A stretch of 64,000 nt of DNA from an uncultured Clostridia bacterium (GTDB lineage Bacteria; Bacillota; Clostridia; UBA1381; UMGS1253): NCBI GenBank assembly GCA_934457145.1, contig CAKSHP010000009.1:1-64000 (forward strand), read 5' to 3'. A model generated the notes under the pieces. That model saw only the letters and a list, made by a program, of their open reading frames with translations. It ran no database searches and was not told where the DNA came from. This document shows positions 25,432-33,330 of the stretch, one piece after another (position 1 is the stretch's first letter; every line of letters begins with the position of its first letter). The translations under genes were made by a program, and so were the position numbers.

Positions 25432-25530
25432 TTATCCATATAGTTATCCATAAGTGTGGATAACTTTTTTAATTATAAAATAATATTGCCGTTTTACTTA
25501 AAGAAACCGAATTTTTTATATTGTGGATAA
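25432..25530. other. DnaA-box cluster upstream of dnaA
   Basis: TTATCCATA occurs at 25432-25440 and 25444-25452, and TGTGGATAA (a perfect box on the minus strand) at 25455-25463 and 25522-25530. The cluster lies between dnaA and a very AT-rich 170-bp tract (25531-25700). It is the upstream part of the origin and probably the autoregulatory site of dnaA. Confidence 0.85.
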
Positions 25531-25707
25531 AAGTGTGCAAAATATAAGTATAAAGATTTTAAGTAAAACAAAAAAACAATATATTGTGGTTTTTAATTAA
25601 ATTTGTCAAATTATATTTTAATATGAAAAATATTAAAAATGAGCCTATACATCTAATATTAATTATATCAAAAATAAAAATATTAATCAAGTGATTTTAC
25701 AAATTTA

Positions 25708-25736
25708 TTGACAAATAAAAAAGCACAGTGTATAAT
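25708..25736 (+). promoter_or_regulatory. consensus promoter of the Dabb gene
   Basis: TTGACA (25708-25713), 17-bp spacer, TATAAT (25731-25736): a perfect match. Confidence 0.85.
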
Positions 25737-25767
25737 TTATATAAAAATAAGAAAGAGGGAGATTATT

Positions 25768-26058
25768 ATGGTAAAGCATATTGTTATATGGAAATTAAAA
25801 GATGAAAATAAAAAAGAAAATGCTGCCGAGATAAAGAAAAGGCTTGAAAATCTTGTCGGCATTGTAAAAGAAATAAAGAGTCTTGAGGTCGGAATTAATT
25901 TTAATAGCTCCGATGCCGCATATGATTTATGCCTGATTTGCGAGTTTGAAAATGAAGATGATCTTAATTCATATCAGGTAAATGAAAATCATGTTAAGGT
26001 AAGTAAATTTGTAAGAAGCGTTATAACAGACAGAAAGGTTATAGATTTTAACTTCTAA
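25768..26058 (+). CDS. Dabb (stress-responsive alpha-beta barrel) protein
   Basis: A 96-residue ferredoxin-like dimer-forming domain. It has the family opening VKHIVIWKLKDE, a central LEVGINFNSS strand and DLCLICEFENEDDLNSYQVN. Dabb proteins appear in stress responses and as small enzymes or oxygenase-like subunits; no catalytic role can be read here. GAGGGAG precedes the ATG. A monocistronic unit with a perfect promoter and a bidirectional terminator. Confidence 0.9.
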   Translation: MVKHIVIWKLKDENKKENAAEIKKRLENLVGIVKEIKSLEVGINFNSSDAAYDLCLICEFENEDDLNSYQVNENHVKVSKFVRSVITDRKVIDFNF

Positions 26059-26062
26059 AAAG

Positions 26063-26110
26063 AAAAACGGGATTTGAAAAGCTAACAGCTGTTATTTCAA
26101 ATCCCGTTTT
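26063..26110. terminator. bidirectional terminator
   Basis: AACGGGATTTGAAA pairs with TTTCAAATCCCGTT, with an inner AGCTaacAGCT hairpin. A and T tracts flank it on both sides, between convergent genes. Confidence 0.85.
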
Positions 26111-26118
26111 AAATTTTA

Positions 26119-26898
26119 TTATAAATAAAAATCGTGATTTCCTATTGAAGTATAAAAAGTTCTGTTGTTTTTAATCCATGAGCTTGAAGCTGTTTTTGGG
26201 TTAAAAAAATATAAACAGTCGGCAACAACGTTAAAACCGTTTAAAGAAAGTTTTGCAGCCTTTATACTTTCATATGACGGGGTGTTGTATATTGTTTTAT
26301 TTATAACAGGTTCATACTGCACGGCGTATTTTGTGTCAAATATAACCGTGTAAATTGTGTTTGGAAATTCATCTGATTTAACTCTGTTTAATATAACATT
26401 TCCGACAGCTATTTTTCCTAAAAGTGTTTCGCCTTCGCTTTCGGCGTTTATTATTCTTGAAAGCCAGTAAATATGGTCGTTTGTATAGTCATATTTTATT
26501 TGTGAGGGCAAGAGGTTTATATTTTCATTATCTATATTTATGCAGTAATACTCCTGATCCCATGAAAAATCAATATCAAATATATCAAAAAAATCTCTTG
26601 CGCCGACATATAAAGTGTTGTCTTTAATTACGGGACAGTCATTTAAGTAATAATTTTTTAAATTTTTTGCATAGTAGTTTTTATCTTTGTAGAAAATAAC
26701 ATCTTCAACCTCTGCGCTTTGATTTGTATAGTCCCATGTTACATCTTTGTTTAAAATTTCGCTTATTTTTCTTAGCGGAATATAGGTTTTGTCATTAATA
26801 ATATGAGCATACGATAAATCAAAATCGGCAAAGTTTCCGTTTATTACAACATCAACAATTATGTCTTCGCTGTAACAGCTGAAAGAAAAAGACATCAA
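26119..26898 (-). CDS. SleB-type cell-wall hydrolase with stalk domain; in-frame TGA next to the expected start
   Basis: The C-terminal 120 residues are a Hydrolase_2/SleB domain (WLSRIINAESEGETLLGKIAVGNVILNRV, with the catalytic Glu in NAESEGE), as in spore-cortex-lytic and lysozyme-like enzymes. The N-terminal part has one to two copper-amine-oxidase-like stalk repeats (YIPLRKISEILNKDVTWD). The expected signal peptide KKFFILFFVLMSFSFSC begins right after an ATG at 26929-26931 that has a good AAGGAGG, but the second codon is TGA (26926-26928). The open frame therefore formally begins at a TTG (26898) inside the signal peptide. This is either a nonsense mutation, a sequence error, or unusual initiation. 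Confidence 0.75.
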   Translation of the reverse strand: MMSFSFSCYSEDIIVDVVINGNFADFDLSYAHIINDKTYIPLRKISEILNKDVTWDYTNQSAEVEDVIFYKDKNYYAKNLKNYYLNDCPVIKDNTLYVGARDFFDIFDIDFSWDQEYYCINIDNENINLLPSQIKYDYTNDHIYWLSRIINAESEGETLLGKIAVGNVILNRVKSDEFPNTIYTVIFDTKYAVQYEPVINKTIYNTPSYESIKAAKLSLNGFNVVADCLYFFNPKTASSSWIKNNRTFYTSIGNHDFYL

Positions 26899-26970
26899 AA
26901 CAAAAAATAATATAAAAAATTTCTTTCACATAATAAAAACCCTCCTTAAAAATAATAATATTATGGCTGC

Positions 26971-27002
26971 AATTAAATTATAATATATATTATAATTTAA
27001 TT
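26971..27002. repeat. 32-bp perfect AT palindrome
   Basis: AATTAAATTATAATAT (26971-26986) is followed directly by its exact reverse complement (26987-27002). It lies between the divergent SleB-type gene and walR, and contains -10-like TATAAT on both strands. Confidence 0.8.
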
Positions 27003-27039
27003 CAATGATATATATATGGAAAAAAAGTAAATAAATTTG

Positions 27040-27068
27040 TTGCAAAAACCAAAGTTATTTGATAAAAT
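27040..27068 (+). promoter_or_regulatory. promoter of walRK
   Basis: TTGCAA (27040-27045), 17-bp spacer, TAAAAT (27063-27068), about 40 bp before the response-regulator start. Confidence 0.65.
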
Positions 27069-27109
27069 AAGAAAAGAAGATGTATAAATTATGAAAGGAT
27101 TTGATATAA

Positions 27110-27811
27110 ATGAGCAGATGCGTTTTGATAGTTGACGATGAAAAGCCTATAGTTGATATATTAAAATATAATCTTGAAAAGGAAGGATATGAAACAATAG
27201 AAGCGTATGACGGGGAGCAGGCATATAAATATGCTTTGGAAAAGTCTCCGGATATAATACTTTTAGACGTTATGCTTCCTAAAATGGACGGTTTTGAAGT
27301 GTGCAGAAAAGTAAGAGAAAAGCTAAATGTTCCTATTTTAATGCTGACTGCAAGAGAAGAAGAGGTAGATAAAGTTCTCGGGCTTGAGCTTGGCGCCGAC
27401 GATTATATAACAAAGCCTTTTTCTCCGAGAGAGTTAATGGCAAGAGTTAAGGCAAATTTAAGAAGAACCATGCCCTATGAAAATAAAGAAGATGAAAAAG
27501 ATAAAAATATTATAGAAAGAGGACGTCTTGTTTTAAATCTTGACAGATATGAAGTTAAAAAAGACGGCGAAATAATAGATTTAACATTAAGAGAATTTGA
27601 ACTTTTAAAATTTCTTGCGCTTCAGCCGGACAAGGTTTTTACAAGGGAAATGCTTTTGGAAAAAGTGTGGGACTATGATTACTACGGCGATGTAAGAACG
27701 GTTGACGTTACAATAAGGCGTCTGCGCGAAAAAATAGAAGACGATCCGGGAATACCTTCTTTTGTTGTTACAAAAAGAGGAGTCGGATATTGTTTTAATA
27801 AAAATAATTAA
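27110..27811 (+). CDS. walR: OmpR-family response regulator, WalR-like
   Basis: A cytoplasmic transcription factor of 233 residues. The receiver domain has the acidic pair at DDE (9-11), phospho-acceptor Asp53 in LLDVMLPKMDG, the LTARE threonine and the TKPF lysine. The C-terminal winged helix ends RTVDVTIRRLREKIE-TKRGVGYCF. With the PAS/HAMP kinase next door, and its place near the origin, it matches the WalR (YycF) regulator of cell-wall metabolism. PhoP-like regulators look similar, so the name is probable rather than certain. Confidence 0.85.
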   Translation: MSRCVLIVDDEKPIVDILKYNLEKEGYETIEAYDGEQAYKYALEKSPDIILLDVMLPKMDGFEVCRKVREKLNVPILMLTAREEEVDKVLGLELGADDYITKPFSPRELMARVKANLRRTMPYENKEDEKDKNIIERGRLVLNLDRYEVKKDGEIIDLTLREFELLKFLALQPDKVFTREMLLEKVWDYDYYGDVRTVDVTIRRLREKIEDDPGIPSFVVTKRGVGYCFNKNN

Positions 27812-27833
27812 ACCTAAGATAAAGGTGAAGTAA

Positions 27834-29627
27834 ATGTTTAAAAAGCGTTTAAGATTAAAAATTATAACAATGTTTGTGCTGCTTGCACTGGCAATGATGA
27901 TAATAGCCGGCACGGTTTTGATAACTCAGATAGGAAAGTTTTACACGCAAAAGTTTTCCGAAGAAATGAACATTGTTTTTTCAGACAGTCAGATAAATAA
28001 AGAATTTTTAAACGCAGTTGAAAACGACGGAGGCGTTGAAAAATTAACCGAAGTTGTTAAAGCGTATTCCGGTTCGGGACGGCTCGGAATAAACAAAAAC
28101 AGAAACTATTATATTTTAGACGGAAAAACGGGAAGATGTCTTGAAAGCTCGGACACAAATATAAGCGTTACAAAAACGGAAAATATAATAACGGCTCTGA
28201 CCGGCGAAATCGGGAAAAAATCGGATTATTCCGCCTCGGGAATGGATTATGCGTATCCCGTAAAAGACAGCAATCAAAAGGTTTTGTATATTGTTTATAT
28301 AAATGATAACCGCTCAGAGGTTAAAGGCGTTATAGAAAGCATATTTTTAATACTTTTGCAGGTAATGGGCTGGTGTGTTTTAATTTCGTTTATACTCGGT
28401 TATTTTATTTCAAAAACAATAACCGATCCTATATTAAACTTAACAAAAAAAGCCGAAAAGCTTGCAAAGGGCGAAAAGCCAGACAGCGACAGCGTTAAAA
28501 AATCAAACGACGAAATCGGTATTTTGTCAGACACGTTTAACTTTATGTCGGCTGAGCTTTTTAACACATTAGAACAGGTCAGAAACGAAAAAATAAAGAT
28601 GGAAACTATTTTGGCAAACCTTACAGACGGCGTTATGGCGTTTGATTTGGACGGAAAAATAGTTCATATAAATAATAAGGCAAAAGAAATGTTTTCGGTT
28701 GTCGACGAAAATATTATTGAGTTTGACAGATTTTTTAAAGATATAGACGTTAATATACATATGGGCGATATAGTGTATCTTAACAAAGACAAGATAGAAG
28801 AAAGAATAATATATTTTAACAAACAGATTTTAATGGCTTATTTTGTTGTTTATAAAATATCAGACGACAGCGGAAACAAGAGAACAGGCGGCGTTGTAAC
28901 GGCTGTTCAGGATATAACAAAGCAGCAAAAGCTCGACGAATCAAGACGCGAATTTGTGGCAAATGTTTCGCATGAGCTTCGCACCCCGCTAACAACAATA
29001 AAATCTTATACTGAAACTTTAATAGACGGTATGGAAAATAAAACTTCAATGGAATATAACTTTTTGGGAGTTATAAATTCTGAAATAGACAGAATGACAA
29101 GAATAGTAAAAGACCTTTTAACTCTTTCGCGTCTTGACCATGGCGAAAGTATTAAAAAGAGCCTGTTTAATATAAAGGATATTATTTCTGAAATAGTTAA
29201 TAAAATGAGCATGAATGCCAAAAAGCATAATCAGACAATTAACTTCACATCAACAACGGATATTCCCGATTATATGGGAGATAAAGATAAAATAGAAAGA
29301 GTTATAATAAATATAGTTTCAAACTCTTTAAAATACACTCCCGACGGCGGAAAAATAGATATATATGCAGGCTGCGTTTATAATGAAATATATATAAGAA
29401 TAAAGGATAACGGAATAGGTATACCGCAAAAGGATCTTGCAAGAATTTTTGAAAGATTTTACAGGGTTGATAAGGCTCGCACAAGGTCAATGGGAGGCAC
29501 AGGACTCGGGCTTGCAATTGCAAAAGAAATTGTTGAAAAACATGAAGGAAAAATAAAAATAAACTCAGAAGTTGATAAAGGAACCGAGGTTTTAATAACG
29601 CTCCCGTTAAAAACCATTAACAGTTAA
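27834..29627 (+). CDS. walK: membrane sensor histidine kinase, WalK-like
   Basis: 597 residues, starting 22 bp after walR. Two transmembrane helices (about 10-32 and 170-190) flank an extracellular sensor. A HAMP domain (about 190-245) is followed by a PAS domain (about 255-365). The kinase core has the H-box VSHELRTPLTT with His380, the N-box IINIVSNSLKYTPDGG, then DNGIGIPQKD and GGTGLGLAIAKE. This HAMP-PAS-HisKA-HATPase order is that of WalK. The accessory walH/walI/walJ genes do not follow. An intrinsic terminator closes the pair. Confidence 0.87.
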   Translation: MFKKRLRLKIITMFVLLALAMMIIAGTVLITQIGKFYTQKFSEEMNIVFSDSQINKEFLNAVENDGGVEKLTEVVKAYSGSGRLGINKNRNYYILDGKTGRCLESSDTNISVTKTENIITALTGEIGKKSDYSASGMDYAYPVKDSNQKVLYIVYINDNRSEVKGVIESIFLILLQVMGWCVLISFILGYFISKTITDPILNLTKKAEKLAKGEKPDSDSVKKSNDEIGILSDTFNFMSAELFNTLEQVRNEKIKMETILANLTDGVMAFDLDGKIVHINNKAKEMFSVVDENIIEFDRFFKDIDVNIHMGDIVYLNKDKIEERIIYFNKQILMAYFVVYKISDDSGNKRTGGVVTAVQDITKQQKLDESRREFVANVSHELRTPLTTIKSYTETLIDGMENKTSMEYNFLGVINSEIDRMTRIVKDLLTLSRLDHGESIKKSLFNIKDIISEIVNKMSMNAKKHNQTINFTSTTDIPDYMGDKDKIERVIINIVSNSLKYTPDGGKIDIYAGCVYNEIYIRIKDNGIGIPQKDLARIFERFYRVDKARTRSMGGTGLGLAIAKEIVEKHEGKIKINSEVDKGTEVLITLPLKTINS

Positions 29628-29665
29628 ATAAAAAAATGTTAAAAAACTTCGGAAAGTGCAGAAAA

Positions 29666-29696
29666 AAGGGGCTGTTTAAAAAATAAACAGCCCCTT
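29666..29696. terminator. bidirectional terminator
   Basis: AAGGGGCTGTTTA (29666-29678) pairs with TAAACAGCCCCTT (29684-29696). On the minus strand a T6 tract follows. The stop codon of the convergent AraC gene lies in the stem. Confidence 0.88.
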
Positions 29697-30519
29697 AAAT
29701 TTTATGTTTATATTCTGTCGGAGCAAATCCGTTATATTTTTTAAAAAGCTTTGAAAAATAAAAAATATCGCCTATTCCAACGCTTTTTGAAATTTGAGAA
29801 ATACTCATATTTCCCTCGGAAAGAAGCTGTTTTGCTCTGTTCATCCGCATGTTGTTTATAAATTTTATAGGAGAAGAACCGAAAAATGATTTAAAGTATC
29901 TTATAAAATAATTGGGATGCAGATGCATAACATCGGCAAGCTCGTTAATAGTTAGCTTTTTTTCCATGTTTTTTTCTATATATTGCAAAACATTACGAAA
30001 GTCTGTTTCGTATTGCTGCGTGCCGTCGTTTGGAAGTTTGCTGTCCATTTTTAAATAAAATGATATTATTTCCAATATCAATCCCTTTATTGCAACAGTG
30101 TTATAAACGGTTTCTTCCTGATTTGTTAAATCTATAAGCCTTATAAACAAATTTTTTATATGCTCGCCGTCATCATCTAATTTTATGCAAAATCTCGGGT
30201 GAACAAGATTAAAAAGATTCATATTCCCTACCTTTGCGGAAAAATGAAACCAGTATTTTGTAACAAAATTATCGTTAATATGATAAAAAGACTGCTTGGT
30301 TTCTGCCGGCATAAGATAAATATTGCCGGGAACTAAATGATATTTAACATTATTAACAACTATCTCGCCCTCTCCGTCGGTCGGAAGCAAAAATTTATTA
30401 TACTGCGGAACATAATCTATTGATTTCCAGCCTGCCCAGCAATGGGTAAACGAACCGGAGAGAAAATTTACGTATATATTATCAAGGTATTTGCAATTTA
30501 TATTGTTTTTGTAAGGCAT
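29695..30519 (-). CDS. AraC-family transcriptional regulator
   Basis: 274 residues. The N-terminal cupin part shows GEIVVNNVKYHLVPGNIYLMPAETKQSF, the sensory pocket of sugar-type AraC regulators. The C-terminal double helix-turn-helix includes LTINELADVMHLHPNYFIRYFK and SISQISKSVGIGDIFYFSKLFKK. The ATG follows GGGGGAA. It is monocistronic, convergent with walK, and has no adjacent sugar gene, so its target is not evident; the glycosidase genes of this window are candidates. Confidence 0.88.
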   Translation of the reverse strand: MPYKNNINCKYLDNIYVNFLSGSFTHCWAGWKSIDYVPQYNKFLLPTDGEGEIVVNNVKYHLVPGNIYLMPAETKQSFYHINDNFVTKYWFHFSAKVGNMNLFNLVHPRFCIKLDDDGEHIKNLFIRLIDLTNQEETVYNTVAIKGLILEIISFYLKMDSKLPNDGTQQYETDFRNVLQYIEKNMEKKLTINELADVMHLHPNYFIRYFKSFFGSSPIKFINNMRMNRAKQLLSEGNMSISQISKSVGIGDIFYFSKLFKKYNGFAPTEYKHKI

Positions 30520-30625
30520 AAATTATTCCCCCAAAAGCGTCTTTATAGTTTTAATTATACACAACTATAATTAAAAAGTCAATAAAAAAACAATATAAAT
30601 TATTTAATTATACTAAAAAACAAAC

Positions 30626-30669
30626 AAAAATACAGATTTCCATAATTAACTATAAAAATCTGTATTTTG
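30626..30669 (-). terminator. rho-independent terminator
   Basis: ATACAGATTT (30630-30639) pairs with AAATCTGTAT (30656-30665); on the minus strand a TTTTT tract follows, ending the gene at 30686. Confidence 0.75.
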
Positions 30670-30685
30670 ATTTATTTTATCTTAT

Positions 30686-31135
30686 TTATTTCATGTTGTT
30701 TGCCTTATCATAAAATCCCGGTAAAACGGCTTCAAGCTCTTCTTTTGAAAAGTTTGCAAGCTGCTGCTTAACAGAGGATTTGTTGTTTGAAAGGTAAGCG
30801 TTTAAAAGGGAAAATAATTTTTTATTAGACGCATCAATAAAATTTTTATCACTGTTTACCAATTCATATTGTTTAACAAGTTCTTCGTTTGAAGCTTTTG
30901 CATTTTCATATTCTTTAGTAACGGAATCAAGTTTATTTTTTAAATCAACGTTTTCCTGAGTGAGCTGATCTATGCGCTGATTTGAATTTTGAGAAAAACT
31001 TTTTAAAACCTGAAGATTTCCGTTTTCCGGAATAAGCTTCCATTGAGTTATTGTTGTTATGCTTATGAGTGCAATTGCAATTATAAATAATATGCCTGCA
31101 TAAATCCACATCTGCTTTGTGTTTTTGTTTTTCAT
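30686..31135 (-). CDS. single-pass membrane protein with coiled coil, unknown function
   Basis: A 149-residue protein I do not recognise. It has a short charged N-terminus (KNKNTKQ), one transmembrane helix at about 9-29, a Gln/Asn/Lys-rich extracellular region and a coiled coil at about 52-96 (IDQLTQENVDLKNKLDSVTK). The remaining C-terminal 50 residues are helical. It has its own terminator and lies between an AraC gene and parB. The bitopic layout with a coiled coil resembles small divisome-type proteins, but nothing else supports that. Confidence 0.75.
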   Translation of the reverse strand: MKNKNTKQMWIYAGILFIIAIALISITTITQWKLIPENGNLQVLKSFSQNSNQRIDQLTQENVDLKNKLDSVTKEYENAKASNEELVKQYELVNSDKNFIDASNKKLFSLLNAYLSNNKSSVKQQLANFSKEELEAVLPGFYDKANNMK

Positions 31136-31302
31136 ATTAAAATCTCCTTTAAAAAATACAAAATTTTAAAATCATGTAAAACACCTTTAAAATGCGCTGT
31201 ATTAAAAAAACTGATTAAAACGCATAAGTATATCAAAATTTTCTGAAAATTGATTACACGAAGGGCGTTTTTAAGAAAAATACTCAATAATTTTACAAAA
31301 TA

Positions 31303-32181
31303 TTACAAGTTTAATAAATTTAAAACTCTTTCAAAATCATCTTTACCGTAATACTCTATTTCTATTTTCCCCTTTTTATCTTTTGATATTATTTTCACTT
31401 TTGTGCCTAATTTTGTTGATAACCTCGATTGAATTTCTTTAAGCTGCATTTCAATAGCGGTGTCTTTGTTTTCGGTTTTCTTTTCTTTAATATTTTCTTC
31501 GCGCAGCTTTTGAGCCATTTTTTCAGCCTGGCGAACGCTTAACCCGGCAGATACTATTTGATTTGCAAATTCGTCTTGATATTTTTCATCAACTGAAAGA
31601 ATTGCGCGTGCATGTCCGCCGGAAATAAGTCCGTCTGAAATCATTTTTTGAATATTGTCTTTAAGTGAGAGCAAACGCAACGAATTTGCAACCGCACTTC
31701 TGCTTTTTCCGACTCTTTGCGAAACGGTTTCCTGTGTCAGCGAAAATTCATCTAATAACGATTTATACCCTAAAGCTTCTTCAATCGGATTTAAATCTTC
31801 TCTTTGAAGATTTTCAACCAATGCAATTTCCATTGACTGCTGTTTTTCATATGAACGAACTATTGCCGGAATTTCTTTAAGCCCGGCAAGCCTTGATGCT
31901 CTCCAGCGTCTTTCGCCGGCAATGATTTGGTAGTAGCCGTTATCAGCTTCGCTCACTATTATCGGCTGTATAACGCCGCAAGTTTTAATTGAATCAGATA
32001 AAACTTTAAGTTTTTCTTCGTCAAACACTTTTCTTGGCTGTTCTTTATTTGGTTCTATTAAAGAAATTTTTATATTAACAACAGCATTTTCAGATGTTTT
32101 ATCTTTTTCCGGATAAAAAACTTTTGAATCTTCTGTATCAAAAAGAGCTCCAAGTCCTTTTCCGAGTCCTTTTTTAGCCAT
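31303..32181 (-). CDS. parB: chromosome partitioning protein ParB (Spo0J)
   Basis: A CTP-dependent clamp that loads at parS and spreads along DNA. About 292 residues. It starts with the typical basic KKGLGKGLGALF and has the ParB N-terminal domain with EPNKEQPRKVF and the CTP motif GERRWRASRLAG. The helix-turn-helix region follows (SLTQETVSQRVGKSRSAVANSLRLL), then a C-terminal dimer domain. The start is the ATG at 32181, with GGAGAT upstream. It lies downstream of parA, and the parS sites are about 1.1 kb away. Confidence 0.95.
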   Translation of the reverse strand: MAKKGLGKGLGALFDTEDSKVFYPEKDKTSENAVVNIKISLIEPNKEQPRKVFDEEKLKVLSDSIKTCGVIQPIIVSEADNGYYQIIAGERRWRASRLAGLKEIPAIVRSYEKQQSMEIALVENLQREDLNPIEEALGYKSLLDEFSLTQETVSQRVGKSRSAVANSLRLLSLKDNIQKMISDGLISGGHARAILSVDEKYQDEFANQIVSAGLSVRQAEKMAQKLREENIKEKKTENKDTAIEMQLKEIQSRLSTKLGTKVKIISKDKKGKIEIEYYGKDDFERVLNLLNL

Positions 32182-32326
32182 AATAATCTCCATTCTGCCG
32201 TTCTGCGCCGGCATAAACAGTAATTAAAATTCTCTTATCCGCAGAAAAAATAATAAGAGATTTTTTGATTTTATAAAAATTTATGAGGGTAATTTGATTT
32301 TTTACAGGTTAGATTAAATTTTTGCG

Positions 32327-33097
32327 TTAAATATTTTTATTTTTGCTTATAACTTCATTTGCCAAAGCCAGGTATGCATCGGCGCCTTTTGACGTTATAT
32401 CGTATGATAAAATTGATTCGCCAAAGCTTGGAGCTTCGCTTAAACGCACGTTTCTCGGAATTGCCGTTGCGTAAAGCTTGTCCGGAAAATATTTTTTAAG
32501 CTCGTCTAAAACCTGTATTGCAAGATTTGTTCTTGAGTCATACATTGTTGCCAAAACGCCCTCAAGTGAAAGAGAGGGGTTTATTGTTTTTTTAACTTGT
32601 TTTATTGTTCCGGTAAGCTGTGAAAGTCCTTCAAGTGCATAATATTCACACTGAATTGGAATTAAAACCGAGTCTGCTGCGGAAAATGCATTTAAGGTTA
32701 TAAGTCCGAGTGACGGAGGACAGTCGATAATTATATAATCGTAATTGTCTAAAACAGGTTTTAAAGATTTTTTTAATCTTGATTCTCTGTCGGAAATGCC
32801 GACTAATTCAATTTCGGCGCCCGCCAAAGAAATATTTGAAGGCAGACAGTCTAAATTGTTTTGAGTTGTGCTGCAAATTGCATTTTGCACAGGTGCTTCA
32901 TTTATTATGCAATCATATATTGAATATTTTATATCTTTTCGGTTAATGCCTATTCCGCTTGTGGCATTTCCCTGCGGATCCGCATCTGCAAGAAGCGTTT
33001 TTTTCTTTTTATATGCCAATGCTGCGGACAGATTAACGGAGGTTGTGGTCTTCCCCACTCCGCCTTTTTGGTTTACTACAGCAATTACTTTTGCCAT
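32327..33097 (-). CDS. parA: chromosome partitioning ATPase ParA (Soj)
   Basis: A P-loop ATPase that moves ParB-parS complexes and tunes DnaA activity. About 256 residues with the deviant Walker A KGGVGKTT near the N-terminus, DADPQGNATSG, and Walker B YIIIDCPPSLG. The start is the ATG at 33097, with AGGACG upstream. It is immediately followed by parB. A weak hairpin (TCTCTTAT/ATAAGAGA, 32231-32260) in the gap could adjust parB expression. Confidence 0.95.
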   Translation of the reverse strand: MAKVIAVVNQKGGVGKTTTSVNLSAALAYKKKKTLLADADPQGNATSGIGINRKDIKYSIYDCIINEAPVQNAICSTTQNNLDCLPSNISLAGAEIELVGISDRESRLKKSLKPVLDNYDYIIIDCPPSLGLITLNAFSAADSVLIPIQCEYYALEGLSQLTGTIKQVKKTINPSLSLEGVLATMYDSRTNLAIQVLDELKKYFPDKLYATAIPRNVRLSEAPSFGESILSYDITSKGADAYLALANEVISKNKNI

Positions 33098-33247
33098 GTG
33101 TAAGCGTCCTTTCATTATTTATTGCACTTACTATTTTAGCACATTTATATTAAATAGTAAAGAAAAATTTAAAAAAGTGTTTGAAAACATAAATATAACT
33201 GTCAAAAACTAAATATACTTTTTGTAAACAACAGGCTGTGTAATAAA

Positions 33248-33287
33248 AAAAACAACAAATGTTTCACGTGAAACATTTGTTGTTTTT
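33248..33287. other. parS site 1, core of a 40-bp perfect palindrome
   Basis: The 16-bp core TGTTTCACGTGAAACA (33260-33275) differs at one position from the Bacillus parS consensus TGTTCCACGTGAAACA. It is extended by a perfect inverted repeat to 40 bp. On the minus strand the palindrome ends in a T8 tract, so it also looks like the terminator of htpG. Confidence 0.93.
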
Positions 33288-33300
33288 AAATATATGGGGG

Positions 33301-33328
33301 TAAAAATGTTTCACGTGAAACATTTTTA
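33301..33328. other. parS site 2, 28-bp palindrome
   Basis: A second identical core TGTTTCACGTGAAACA (33307-33322) within a 28-bp perfect palindrome. It lies 47 bp from the first site and directly after the htpG stop codon. Confidence 0.93.
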
Positions 33329-33330
33329 AA

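Noticed and set aside
26926..26928. TGA recoded as an amino acid in this genome
   Set aside because: recF ends in TGA at 21316-21318 in exactly the family position, and no gene in the window needs TGA as a sense codon apart from this one.
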